From Streptomyces corynorhini (GTDB lineage: Bacteria; Actinomycetota; Actinomycetes; Streptomycetales; Streptomycetaceae): DNA of 64,000 nt. The notes below the pieces were generated by a model. That model was not told where the DNA came from. It worked only from the letters and a program-made list of their open reading frames with translations, and did not search any database. The stretch covers positions 18,533-82,532 of the forward strand of contig NZ_QQNA01000005.1 of the NCBI RefSeq assembly GCF_003346515.1, given 5' to 3'. This document shows, in pieces, positions 18,178 through 26,821 of the stretch. The position numbers were made by a program, and so were the translations under genes. Each line of letters opens with the position of its first letter. Position 1 is the stretch's first letter.

Positions 18178-21135
18178 CTACTTCCCGACCCGCACTCCCC
18201 CGGCGTTCACCCGCACCCCGTCGACGGTGAGCGTGCCGTCGCGGTGCGCGGTGACCTTCGCGGCCATCGCCGCCGCGAGGTCGATCCGCTGCCAGCTCCC
18301 CCCGTCGCCCTGCTCGTCCAGCACGGCACCGGAGGAAATCTGGGTGGCGGCGAGCACGGTGCGCCGCTGGGCATCGGTCAGTTTCGGGTGCGCCGTGCGC
18401 AGCAGGTCCTCGGCCCCGTCCGGTACGGCCGGTGGCCGGTCCTGCGCGCCGATGCGCGGGAAGCCGTAGGTCAGCCGCTGCTCGTACACCGTGAGCGCCT
18501 CGCCCGTGGGCAGGTACGGCGTCCCGCGGGCCGCACACCGCGCGGGCGAACCGCCCACCCCGGCCTCCCGGCACTTCTGCGTGAGGACGGTCTCCAGCTC
18601 CGTCTTCGCCTGCTCCAGGAGCTTCCGGAACTCCGGGTCGGACCAGCGCAGTTGGACGGTCTTCCCGCCGACGATCCGGCCGCCCATGATGTCGGTCGGA
18701 TAGTGGAAGGCCAGCAGGATGCGATGGTCGCCGTACTCGGAGGCGCGCGCGAGGATCTGCGGTGCCAGTTCGGGCAGCAGGGTGGCGAGGACGATGCCCT
18801 GCGCGTAGCCGTGGCTGGTGTGTCCGCTCGGGAAGGAGCCGTCGCCCGCGAGACCGTCGTAGCCGCCGGGGCTGTCCCACCGCTCGATGAGACCGCTGTC
18901 GTGGGTGAACCCCATACGGACGAAGGGTCGTTTGTACTGGTAGTTGTTCTTCGCGGTCTGGTACCAGTCGGCGGAGGAGTCGGGGGTCTTCTCGACGCGA
19001 CCGGACAGCAGCGCCTCGGCCTTGGGCAGTTCACCGTTCCTCAACGCCTGGCTGTAGAGGGGGCCGAGGGTGCTGCCCAGCCCGTCCGCCATGGTCCGGT
19101 ACGGACTGCTCGCGCCGTCCACCAGCGCCTTGTGCACCCGGCGATCGCCGGGGCCGGAGGGTGCGTTGTTGATGTCGACGACCATGCGGTCGTTGGCGGC
19201 GGTCAGCTCCTCGTACGTCGTCCCCCTCGGCAGGGGATTGTTGGTTCCCATGAGCGACGGTGTGTTCCGTGCGTGGTCGAACGAGCGCAGCAGCCACGTG
19301 ACGTAGTCACCGCCGCCGGGGGCGGTGGGCCGGGTGTCGGAGGCGTAGGAGGTGCCGAGCTGTTCGTCGGTGAAGGGCAGGGAGTCGGCGGTCTGCGCGA
19401 GCGAGGCGAGTCCGAAGTAGGCGTCGGAACTGGTGCTGTTGCTCTGGTGAACCTCGACGGCCAGGGTGTTGGTCCCCTCCCGCAGGGCCGACACCGGAAC
19501 GCTGAAGCGGGTGGTGGCCGGGTCGCCCTTGCCGGTGGTGCCTTCCGGGGTCTGGTACTGAAGGTTCTTCTCGATCTCTCCGTCGCCGCGGCCCGCGATT
19601 CGGCGGCCATTGAGATAGACGGTCACGGTGTCGTCGTGGACGACCGTACCGAGCAGCCCGGTGATCGCGTCGAGGGAGGCCCGATCCATCGAGAAGGAGG
19701 TCCGGAAGAAGTACGCCTCGATAGTGCCGCCCGTGTCCTTGCGGAGCCTCAGCTTGGTCCGGACCGGGTAGTCGGGGCCGAGGTCCGTGCCGTCGTTCTT
19801 CACGCCGAAGGGACCGGGGGCCTTCTTCCAGGGCACGTCCCCCGTGTCGAAGCCGGACCGGGTCCACGCCGTACGGTCGCTCTCGCCGCGCGCCGGGTCG
19901 ATGTCCGGCGTGTCGAGGTAGCTCCAGGTGGTCGAGGCGTCGAGGACGGGCTTGCCGATGCCGAGGTCGTCGATCCATCCGGTGGGTTCGGCGCCCGACT
20001 CGGCGTGTGCGTCGGCGTACCGCAACCGGATCTCACTGACCCGCCTCCCGGCGAGGGCGCCGAGGTCGGCCGACACCGTGCTCCACTTCCCCGGGGCGGG
20101 TCTCCGGCCGCCGGTGCTCGCCGCGTGGGTACGGGGGTGCCGGCCGTCCCGGTCGGTGTGGACGATGTCGAGGGCGATGTGGGCGGAGGCGGCATCATCC
20201 GGGCGGATCGCGTAGCGCAGCCTCGACTCGCGCCCGAGCGGGATGTCGAGCCCCGAGCGCAGGACCACCGTGGAGGAGGCCGGCCCGGCGGCGAGGACGC
20301 GGCCCGAGTACCGCAGGGCGGCCGAGCCGTCGGCCGCGCCCACGGAGTCGGCGTTCTCGACCGAGACCCCGAGCGCCGAGGCCGAGGAGCCCGCGGAGCT
20401 GCGCAGCGTCCAGTCGGCGAGCTGGAGCCTGTCGTGGTCACCGGCCGAACCCTCGCACCGGTCGGCGCAGTTGTCGCTGATGCGGAGCTGGTAGTGGCGA
20501 TACGCGGGCGGGGTGTCGACCGGGTAGAAGTTGGTCTGCCCACGGGCGCCGAACCGCTGCCCCTCCTCCTCGTCCAGAACCTGCCACGAGGGGTCGTCCG
20601 CGTCCTTCGCGGCGACGTCGCTGTCGCTCCCGAGCAGGGTCCACGCGGCGGGGTCGCGCGGCGCCGCGTCGTTCGCCGAGGTGAGCGAGTAGCCGGTGAC
20701 GGCCGCCGGGGCACGGAGGGTGTAGATCACGTGGACGGGTTCGCCCCTGGTGGGCCGACCGCTGTCACGGGCGAACCACTTGGTGTCGGAGTCCTGGTCG
20801 GCGAGGTTCCCGACGCCTTCCTTCGCGCTCGTGTCGTTGGGGTGGCCCGAGCGCACCTCACGCACGGTGGTGGTGACCCGAGCGGTCTCGCCGCGGAGAT
20901 TTCGCGCGGGCCCCTGGGCCGGGAACCCGGCGGGCCTGGGCGTACCGGGCTCGTAGGACGTGGCCCAGTACCCGCCCGCCTCCGGCGCCGCGCCCGTCAC
21001 ACCTGCCGCCCGGCCCGCGTCGGCCCGGTCGGTCGAGGTGGCCGAGGCGGCACCCGCCCCCAGCGAACCCGCCACGAGCGCGCCCACGACAACACCGGCC
21101 GCCGCGCCTCGCCCACGTCTCCTGAACATCCGCAT
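18178..21135 (-). CDS. Large secreted PAP2-family phosphatase
   Basis: This is a 985-residue exported protein. The signal peptide includes an RRRGR motif before a hydrophobic stretch, so Tat or Sec export is possible, with cleavage near ASA. The N-terminal region (about 60-260) is beta-rich with DQDSDTKWFARD and YRHYQLRISDNC, like a discoidin/F5-8 C domain. A second beta-sandwich follows (about 400-560). The acid-phosphatase core has KNNYQYKRP, FPSGHTSHGYAQ (about 767-780) and YGDHRILLAFHYPTDIMGGR, the K-x6-RP, PSGH and R-x5-H-x3-D motifs. The substrate is unknown. Two palindromes sit upstream of the start. Confidence 0.88.
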   Translation of the reverse strand: MRMFRRRGRGAAAGVVVGALVAGSLGAGAASATSTDRADAGRAAGVTGAAPEAGGYWATSYEPGTPRPAGFPAQGPARNLRGETARVTTTVREVRSGHPNDTSAKEGVGNLADQDSDTKWFARDSGRPTRGEPVHVIYTLRAPAAVTGYSLTSANDAAPRDPAAWTLLGSDSDVAAKDADDPSWQVLDEEEGQRFGARGQTNFYPVDTPPAYRHYQLRISDNCADRCEGSAGDHDRLQLADWTLRSSAGSSASALGVSVENADSVGAADGSAALRYSGRVLAAGPASSTVVLRSGLDIPLGRESRLRYAIRPDDAASAHIALDIVHTDRDGRHPRTHAASTGGRRPAPGKWSTVSADLGALAGRRVSEIRLRYADAHAESGAEPTGWIDDLGIGKPVLDASTTWSYLDTPDIDPARGESDRTAWTRSGFDTGDVPWKKAPGPFGVKNDGTDLGPDYPVRTKLRLRKDTGGTIEAYFFRTSFSMDRASLDAITGLLGTVVHDDTVTVYLNGRRIAGRGDGEIEKNLQYQTPEGTTGKGDPATTRFSVPVSALREGTNTLAVEVHQSNSTSSDAYFGLASLAQTADSLPFTDEQLGTSYASDTRPTAPGGGDYVTWLLRSFDHARNTPSLMGTNNPLPRGTTYEELTAANDRMVVDINNAPSGPGDRRVHKALVDGASSPYRTMADGLGSTLGPLYSQALRNGELPKAEALLSGRVEKTPDSSADWYQTAKNNYQYKRPFVRMGFTHDSGLIERWDSPGGYDGLAGDGSFPSGHTSHGYAQGIVLATLLPELAPQILARASEYGDHRILLAFHYPTDIMGGRIVGGKTVQLRWSDPEFRKLLEQAKTELETVLTQKCREAGVGGSPARCAARGTPYLPTGEALTVYEQRLTYGFPRIGAQDRPPAVPDGAEDLLRTAHPKLTDAQRRTVLAATQISSGAVLDEQGDGGSWQRIDLAAAMAAKVTAHRDGTLTVDGVRVNAGGVRVGK

Positions 21136-21155
21136 GACTCGCCTCTTTCCGTCGA

Positions 21156-21190
21156 GACAACGTTGTCATCTCTGCGAGCCTGCAGGCTCG
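21156..21190. promoter_or_regulatory. Two perfect palindromes upstream of the PAP2 gene
   Basis: GACAACGTTGTC (21156-21167) is a 12-bp perfect palindrome with an AACGTT core of the kind bound by LacI-type repressors. CGAGCCTGCAGGCTCG (21175-21190) is a 16-bp perfect palindrome. Both are within 55 nt of the phosphatase start at 21135. Confidence 0.55.
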
Positions 21191-21518
21191 ACAAGGACAT
21201 GTCAATGCTCGGGCGAGTCCGGGTCACGTTCTTCGCGTGTTCGAGCGACCGTCGCCGCATCCGCCCCCGCAGCGGCGCGGCCGCCATCGATGGCATGCGC
21301 CGCCACGAGTCGCTCTACGGCGACAACGCACCCCACGGCCTGATCGACATGTTGACCGGAAACGCGCAGCCCCACCGGACCATCCACCGCCGTGGGGGCC
21401 CCGGGGCATCCGGTGAACCGGCCGCGACACGGCGCGGTCCCGGTCCGCGTCGCGGCACCGTGGACACGAGGCTGGCGTCTGGGCTCCACCACCCTCAGGG
21501 CGTCATCGAGGCCGACGG

Positions 21519-21568
21519 CCGCTCCGCCGCCCTGATCGGCCGACCGCTCCGCCGCCCTGATCGGCCGG
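21519..21568. repeat. 25-bp direct duplication within a 551-bp intergenic region
   Basis: Two adjacent 25-bp units (21519-21543, 21544-21568) differ by one base; each begins CCGCTCCGCCGCCCTGAT. The intergenic region 21136-21686 separates two divergent genes. Apart from the palindromes near the phosphatase start, I see no gene in it that I can defend. Confidence 0.85.
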
Positions 21569-21686
21569 CCACCCCGCGGACCTGCCATGGCATACGGAAT
21601 GAACGGACACCGGAGTTCGTCCGTATCTCCGCTCGTACGCCTGACCGCCCGCGCGGGCGGGAACAGCTCGGAGACGGAGAGGCGAC

Positions 21687-22181
21687 GTGCCACAGCGTCA
21701 ACCGCCAGGACACACCGGCCGCAACCTGTCCGCCGCCCGCCTGCTGCGCGGCGGCGCCCTCGTCGGCAGCCTGCTGATCCTGCCCTTGGCCTCGGCCTGC
21801 GGCGACGGGGGCGAGGACGACGCCGCGCCGCAGCGCGGCCGGTCGAAGACATCCGCCCCCGAGATCGTGGCCGTGGCGCCCGCCAGGGTCGAGGTGATCG
21901 CCAACCTGACCGGGTGCAAGGTCAAGATCCGCACCGAGGCGGAGGAACTGCGGGTGGGGGTCTGCCAGACGCGGGAGGCGGACTACGCCATCACCACCTT
22001 CCCCGAGGAGCGGTACAAGGAGACGTGGCTGGAGACCGCCGGCATGTACGGAGGCACGTATCTGGTCGGTTCGCGCTGGGTGGTCAGCGCGCCTGAGGAG
22101 ATGCTCGAACCGTTCCAGGCGAAGCTCGGCGGGACCATCCGGCAGCTGCGCGGGATGGGCCCCGCCCCGAGCCCGTCATAA
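21687..22181 (+). CDS. Small lipoprotein of unknown function
   Basis: This 164-residue protein starts at GTG 21687, preceded by GGAGAGG. The N-terminus has basic residues, a hydrophobic stretch and a lipobox (LPLASAC, Cys38), then an acidic Gly/Asp linker. The mature part has two cysteines (TGCKVKI and VGVCQTREADYAI) and mixed alpha/beta sequence. I do not assign a family. It appears to be a single-gene unit anchored on the outer face of the membrane. Confidence 0.8.
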   Translation: MPQRQPPGHTGRNLSAARLLRGGALVGSLLILPLASACGDGGEDDAAPQRGRSKTSAPEIVAVAPARVEVIANLTGCKVKIRTEAEELRVGVCQTREADYAITTFPEERYKETWLETAGMYGGTYLVGSRWVVSAPEEMLEPFQAKLGGTIRQLRGMGPAPSPS

Positions 22182-22429
22182 CGGGGAGCCACACAACGGT
22201 CCCGCGCGGCCCGCCGCCGTCGGGAACCGGACGGGTCAGGAACGCGCGGGGCGGAACCGGATCGCGGCGCCGCCGCCGCCGACGCGTCGCAGTGTCAGCA
22301 CAGTGGACGGGCGCACCGGCTCTCCACCGAACCCCACCGGACTCCTGGTCGCCGCCACCGCGCCGGGGCTGATCACCGGCCCCCGCGGCGTTCCCGGGGC
22401 GTGCCTCCATGCCCCCTCGGACGTCGACG

Positions 22430-22873
22430 TCAGCCGTCGAGTGCTTCCGCTATGCGGTCGAAGTCCGCCAGGAGAGCGGCCAGGCGGCGTTCGGGGACGG
22501 CGCGGACCATGCGGGCCTCGATGGCGTAGACGGATTCCTGCGCGCCCTGGAGCCGCCGCCTGCCCTCGGGGGTGAGGGTGGTGGGGCGGGCGCGGCCGAC
22601 GTCGACGGTGCCCGGCCGGTCGATGAGTCCGGCGTCCTGCAGACCGCGCATCACCACGTTCATGGACTGGCGCGTGACGAAGGTGGCGCGCGCGAGGTCG
22701 GCGTTGGACATGCCTGGCCGCGCGGCCAGGACTTCGAGACACGCGTACTGCGGCACGGTCAGGCCCTGCTCCCGCAGAGCCTTGTCCATGGCACCACGCA
22801 GGGCGGCGTGGGCCCGCTTGAGCCGGTATCCCACATGGGCGAGCACATCGTCGGCCGGGTGCGGTGGCTCCAC
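22430..22873 (-). CDS. MarR-family transcriptional regulator
   Basis: This 147-residue protein starts at GTG 22873. The winged helix-turn-helix is YACLEVLAARPGMSNADLAR, ATFVTRQSMNVVMRGLQDAG and the wing GRARPTTLTPEGRRR. Flanking helices form the dimer interface. It is divergent from a VOC-family gene, and the 97-nt promoter region holds two copies of the same 18-bp near-palindrome, the first only 16 nt from its own start. Autorepression plus control of the VOC gene is likely. Confidence 0.93.
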   Translation of the reverse strand: MEPPHPADDVLAHVGYRLKRAHAALRGAMDKALREQGLTVPQYACLEVLAARPGMSNADLARATFVTRQSMNVVMRGLQDAGLIDRPGTVDVGRARPTTLTPEGRRRLQGAQESVYAIEARMVRAVPERRLAALLADFDRIAEALDG

Positions 22874-22888
22874 GCGGGGCCGCCTTTC

Positions 22889-22951
22889 ATGTCAGTACTT
22901 TGACATCCGAGGGGGAGTGTCCTAGCGTCGATTATGTCAAAGTACTGACAT
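22889..22951. promoter_or_regulatory. Pair of MarR operators
   Basis: ATGTCAGTACTTTGACAT (22889-22906) and its exact reverse complement (22934-22951) lie 45 bp apart centre to centre. Each is a near-perfect dyad TGTCA-N6-TGACA. They flank the middle of the promoter region between the MarR and VOC genes, and the second lies 19 nt before the VOC ATG. This is the clearest operator pair in the window. Confidence 0.85.
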
Positions 22952-22970
22952 TGAATCCAGGAGGAACCCC

Positions 22971-23339
22971 ATGTCCATCCGCATCGACGGCCCCGATTTC
23001 GTCGCCCTCCAGGTCCGTGACGTAGCGGCCGCCGCCCGGTTCTGCGAGGAGCACCTCGGCCTCGTCCGTAGTCCCGCCTCTCCCCCCGGCGCCGTCGTGT
23101 TCGACACCAAGCCCTGCCCGCTGGCGGTACGTGAGCCACTCCCCGGCACCGATCTGGACGCCGGTCGCCCCGGGCTCGGTGTCGCCCTGTGGTTCTCCAC
23201 CCCCGACGCCCAGGCGCTGCACGACAAGCTCGCCGCGGAGGGCGTCGAGATCCTCACCCCCCTGCGGGACAGCCCGTTCGGGCCGATGTTCTCCTTCACC
23301 GGTCCCGAGGGTTACGTCCTGACCGCTCACGGAGCCTGA
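22971..23339 (+). CDS. VOC-family (glyoxalase/bleomycin resistance-like) protein
   Basis: This 122-residue protein has a single vicinal-oxygen-chelate domain: FVALQVRDVAAAARFCEEHL at the start, a central ALWFSTPDAQALHDKLAAEG and the C-terminal FSFTGPEGYVLTAHG, where the Glu is a usual metal ligand. GGAGG lies 8 nt before the ATG. The divergent MarR gene and the two operators suggest induction by a toxic small molecule. The substrate is unknown. Confidence 0.9.
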   Translation: MSIRIDGPDFVALQVRDVAAAARFCEEHLGLVRSPASPPGAVVFDTKPCPLAVREPLPGTDLDAGRPGLGVALWFSTPDAQALHDKLAAEGVEILTPLRDSPFGPMFSFTGPEGYVLTAHGA

Positions 23340-23443
23340 CCGGGTCCGCCGCATCCCTCCGCCCCCGAGGGTCCGTGCTCCCCGGCGTCGTCCATCTGAT
23401 TCCTGGCAGGTTCCCGGCCCGGCCCGGCGCGGCGCGGCGGCAA

Positions 23444-23493
23444 CGACAGCCGGACGGCCCACGCGGCAATGAGCGTGGGCCGTCCGGCTGTCG
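23444..23493. terminator. Perfect 21-bp hairpin between convergent genes
   Basis: Bases 23444-23464 are the exact reverse complement of 23473-23493, with an 8-nt loop (GGCAATGA). It lies between the VOC stop at 23339 and the surface-protein stop at 23527. It should act as a bidirectional terminator. Confidence 0.9.
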
Positions 23494-23526
23494 GGGTGTC
23501 GTCCGCCCGGTCGAGGCGTCGGCGGG

Positions 23527-24849
23527 TTACTCGCGCACCGCGCGGCGACGCGCCAGCAGCACCGTACCGGCGCCGAGCCCGGCTGCCACGACGGCCGCGC
23601 CCGCGAGGGGCAGGACCGTGCCGGAACCCGTGTTGGCGAGGCCGCCCCCGGTGGTCGAGGCGGAACCGGCGCCGCCCGTCGCCGTGGCTTCACCGGCCGT
23701 GGCACCGCCGGTCGAACCGGCCGTGGAACCACCCGTGGAACCACCCGTCGAGCCGGTGGCCGAGCCGCCCGTGGAATCCGATCCGCCCGCCGTCGCGGCA
23801 CCGGAGCCGCCGGAGGCGGACGCGGACCCGCCGGACGTGGTCGAGGAGCCGCCGGAGGCCGAACCCCCGTCGGTCACGTCGAGGGTGATGTCGGCCTTGT
23901 CGTTGGACGGGACCTTGTCGTAGGGCCGGGCGGGCCCGCCGAGCGCGACGGAGCCCTTCGCGCCGTCCACCTTCTTGTCGATCCGCACCTTGAACGTGTA
24001 CGTCTCGCCGCCGCCCTCGGTGACCCACGACTGGCTCGTGCCGCACGAGTAACCGCCGCCGGTCCGCCGGTCGCAGTACCCGTTGTCCTTGGTGACCGTC
24101 GTGCCCTCGGGCAGGTCGACCAGCACCTCGACGGGCGCCACGCCGAGGTCCCGCAGCACCCAGCCCGGCCCGGCGTTGGTGAACTTGACCTTGAGGTCGA
24201 CCGTGTCCCCGACGGCCCCCCGCAACTCCGCGCCGGAGACCTGGAAGTCGGCCGTGTTGTCCGCGTTCACCGCGATGTCGGCGGCGTCCGCGTCCTCGCC
24301 CCCGCCCGTAGCCGGAGTGTCGTCGGGCCGCTCGACGAGCTTCACGGCCGCGGCGGTCCCCCGCACCGGATCCGAGGCGTTCTCGTCGGGGCCCGTGAAT
24401 TCGGTCCCCACGACCACCCGGAGCCGGTCGTACAGGATGTGCCCGGCGGCCTTCAGCGTCAGTGTCTTCTCCGGCGCGTAGACGACACCGGGCTCGACGG
24501 TCTGCTCGAACTCGCAGACCGCCTCGGACCGGCTCGGCGCCTCGTCGTACGAAGGGATCTCGTAGCGAAGGCAGTTGGCGGGAAGCTCCGTGTGGCTCAG
24601 ACCGCGCGTCACGCTGTACGACAGATAGACCTTGTTCAGCGCAGCCGAGCCCGTGTTGGTGAAGGTGGCGGGCACTTCGACGTCGCCGCCTGGCTTGACT
24701 CCGTCGATCGGGCCGAGCTTGCCGAGGGCCACTCCCGTGGTGGGGTCGGCGGCGATGGCGGGGGCGGCACCCAGCGCGAGCAGCGCGACGGCGCCGACCG
24801 CGCCCGCGGTCCGGCGGAGCGTACGGCGGCCGGAGGGGATCTGGACCAT
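23527..24849 (-). CDS. Sortase-anchored surface protein with LAxTG-type sorting signal
   Basis: This 440-residue protein has a signal peptide (RRTAGAVGAVALLALG, cleavage near AIA-AD), two beta-rich segments with cysteines, and a long Gly/Ser/Thr/Ala linker (about 330-395). The end is a cell-wall sorting signal: LANTG, a hydrophobic helix and the basic tail RRRAVRE. LAxTG motifs are used by class E sortases in high-GC actinobacteria. The linker would span the cell wall. ATG 24849 is preceded by GAGG; the upstream part of the frame is not plausible as protein. No sortase gene is in the window. Confidence 0.88.
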   Translation of the reverse strand: MVQIPSGRRTLRRTAGAVGAVALLALGAAPAIAADPTTGVALGKLGPIDGVKPGGDVEVPATFTNTGSAALNKVYLSYSVTRGLSHTELPANCLRYEIPSYDEAPSRSEAVCEFEQTVEPGVVYAPEKTLTLKAAGHILYDRLRVVVGTEFTGPDENASDPVRGTAAAVKLVERPDDTPATGGGEDADAADIAVNADNTADFQVSGAELRGAVGDTVDLKVKFTNAGPGWVLRDLGVAPVEVLVDLPEGTTVTKDNGYCDRRTGGGYSCGTSQSWVTEGGGETYTFKVRIDKKVDGAKGSVALGGPARPYDKVPSNDKADITLDVTDGGSASGGSSTTSGGSASASGGSGAATAGGSDSTGGSATGSTGGSTGGSTAGSTGGATAGEATATGGAGSASTTGGGLANTGSGTVLPLAGAAVVAAGLGAGTVLLARRRAVRE

Positions 24850-25081
24850 GTGGGGATCATCCTCGGTGAGACATCGACAACAGGATGGTGAACCGCGGGG
24901 GAAAACGGTTCCTCCGAAGGTCAGACACCGCCGGTTTCCGGAGGGTTGCACGCCGGGGGGACCCGTTTCTATTTCTCCACACACGGAGCCGGACAGATCC
25001 CTTTTCCCCGGTCATGTCCCGGGGGACGGCCGTCGTGGGCGGCGCGCCCGGCCCGCCACGACGCCCGCGGTCCGGCCGGGG

Positions 25082-25600
25082 CTACCAGGTGACGGGCAGT
25101 TCGTGCAGGCCGTAGATGACGGCGTCGTACTTGAAGGGGATGGCGTCGAGGTCGCCGACAGCACGGAGGGTGGGGATGCGGCGGAAGAGCGCGGGATAGA
25201 TGGCCTGCAACTCCATACGGGCCAGGGGCTGTCCGACGCAGTGGTGGGCACCGGCACCGAACGCCTGGTGCCGCCGGGCGTCCCGGGTGATGTCGAGGCG
25301 GTCGGGCTCGGGGAAGACCGAGGGGTCGCGGTTGGCGAGTTCGCCGAGGAGGATGACACCGTCTCCGGCCTTGATGGTGCGGCCGGCGATCTCGATGTCC
25401 TCCAGGGCGGTACGGCGGCGGCCGAGGTGGACGATGGTGAGGTAGCGCAGGAGTTCCTCGACGGCGTCGCGGATGACGGCGGGGTCGTCCGCGTCGCGGA
25501 TCAGGGCGAGTCGCTCGGGGTGCCGCAGCAGCAGGAGGGTGCCGAGGCTGATCATGTTGGCGGTGGTCTCGTGCCCGCCCAGGAGCAGCAGGAGCTTCCG
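25082..25600 (-). pseudogene. Cytochrome P450, C-terminal half only
   Basis: The fragment begins abruptly in the I-helix (LLLLLGGHETTANMISLG) and continues with the ExxR motif (EELLRY) and the haem loop FGAGAHHCVGQPLAR with its cysteine, to a normal C-terminus (LHELPVTW). More than half of a 400-residue P450 is missing. Upstream of about 25600 the minus strand has no P450 sequence; instead the plus strand carries a TetR tail. A hairpin (25031-25038 with 25056-25063) lies just past its stop. Confidence 0.85.
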
Positions 25601-25602
25601 GC

Positions 25603-25911
25603 GCACCCTGCTGTCGCGCCGCGACGGGGCACGGCTCCACGCCGGCAGCACCCCCCTCGCGGACCTGGACCGGATCCGCCGCAAGATGGCCTTCCTCGTC
25701 GCCTCCGGCGTCCCCGAGCGGGACGCGGCCATGGCGATGCTGACCGACCGGGCGCTTCACGGTCGGCAGCGCGCTGGAGGAGCAGGCGGACACCGGCCCC
25801 GGCGACGGCGCGGAGCTGCCTGCCGATGTGCCGCCGATCGATCACGAGTCGGCGTTCGAGGCGGGGCCGGCCCTCATCCTGGACGGTCTGGCACACCGCA
25901 CCGGGGCGTAG
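25603..25911 (+). pseudogene. TetR-family regulator, C-terminal fragment with a frameshift
   Basis: On the plus strand, RRDGARLHAGSTPLADLDRI leads to ERDAAMAMLT, then the frame changes by one base at about 25750 and continues FTVGSALEEQADTGPGDG and DHESAFEAGPALILDGLAH to a TAG at 25909. This is the C-terminal ligand-binding part of a TetR_C-type repressor. The DNA-binding half is absent, cut off where the P450 remnant begins on the other strand. Confidence 0.75.
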
Positions 25912-25996
25912 GGCGGGTGTCCACCGACGCGGGGCCCACCGCCGACGGAGCGCCGTCCCACGCCGCGACCGGCTCCGCCAACTCGTCCGCCGGGCC

Positions 25997-26229
25997 AGGG
26001 CCTGTCTGACACATGGCGCCGTCCGCCCGTAGGGCGGGGCTTGCGGTGTCTGGTGCGCTGCGCTCGCTTCGCTCCCTCCGCCTCGGCGCTTGATGCGTCT
26101 TTCGGATGCCGAGCGCTCCCGCAAGGCGGAGGATCGCCCCCGTACTGGACGTACTGGGGTGATCCCGACAACGCCGCGAGCGTGCGTGCCAGACACCGCG
26201 AGCCAGGCGGGATGTGTCAGACAGGTCCT
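25997..26229. mobile_element. 233-bp MITE-like element with terminal inverted repeats
   Basis: The left end AGGGCCTGTCTGACACAT (25997-26014) matches the reverse complement of the right end (26212-26229) at 17 of 18 positions. Inside, a second inverted similarity surrounds GCGGTGTCTGG near both ends. It encodes no transposase. From memory the ends resemble IS5-family elements of Streptomyces, so it would move in trans; a target duplication is not obvious. It lies between the TetR tail and the ABM gene. Confidence 0.75.
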
Positions 26230-26302
26230 AGCGGTCGCGCCGGTACCGGCGCGGAACGGGGTGCTTGTCCGCCGCGCGTCGCCGTGCGGCAGGATGGGGT
26301 TC

Positions 26303-26632
26303 ATGAGCGTAGTCAAGATCAACGTACTGACTGTCCCCTCCGAGCAGCGGGAGACGCTGGAGAAGCGCTTCGCCTCCCGCGCCCACGCCGTGGAGAACTC
26401 CGACGGGTTCGAGTGGTTCGAACTCCTCCGCCCTGTCGAGGGCACCGACAACTACCTCGTCTACACGCGCTGGCAGGACGAGGCGTCCTTCCAGGCATGG
26501 ATGGAAGGCCCCATGAAGGCGGCACACCAGGGCGGTGACGCGGGCAACGGCGAACGCCCCAAGCCCGCCGCGAGCGGGTCCACCGTATGGTCCTTCGAAG
26601 TCGTGCAGCAGACGGGGCCCGCGAACCCGTAG
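26303..26632 (+). CDS. Antibiotic biosynthesis monooxygenase (ABM) domain protein
   Basis: This 109-residue protein has an ABM ferredoxin-like fold: VVKINVLTVPSEQRETLEKR, then NSDGFEWFELLRPVEG, YLVYTRWQDEASFQAWMEGP. Members include heme-degrading and quinone-forming monooxygenases; which applies here is not clear. The ATG at 26303 is close to the MITE-like element, which may carry its promoter. It is intact and is surrounded by gene remnants. Confidence 0.85.
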   Translation: MSVVKINVLTVPSEQRETLEKRFASRAHAVENSDGFEWFELLRPVEGTDNYLVYTRWQDEASFQAWMEGPMKAAHQGGDAGNGERPKPAASGSTVWSFEVVQQTGPANP

Positions 26633-26821
26633 GTACGAGCCGCGCCGGATCAGGGGGCCGTCGGCCCGGGTCCGGGTGGTTCGCTGTCCAGGCAGCGGCG
26701 TACGAAGTCCTGGTCGACGGGGTCGGTGGCGTCGGCGGGTGCCCGGACGGCACCGACCTCTCCCGGGCCGACGCCGCTGACGGGTCGGTGGCGGGCCGCT
26801 GACGGGCCGGTGGCGGAGCCG

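Noticed and set aside
21202..21852. Minus-strand 216-codon frame across the 21.2-21.7 kb intergenic region
   Set aside because: It overlaps the start of the lipoprotein gene, runs through a 25-bp duplication, and has no recognisable domain. I could not support it as a gene.
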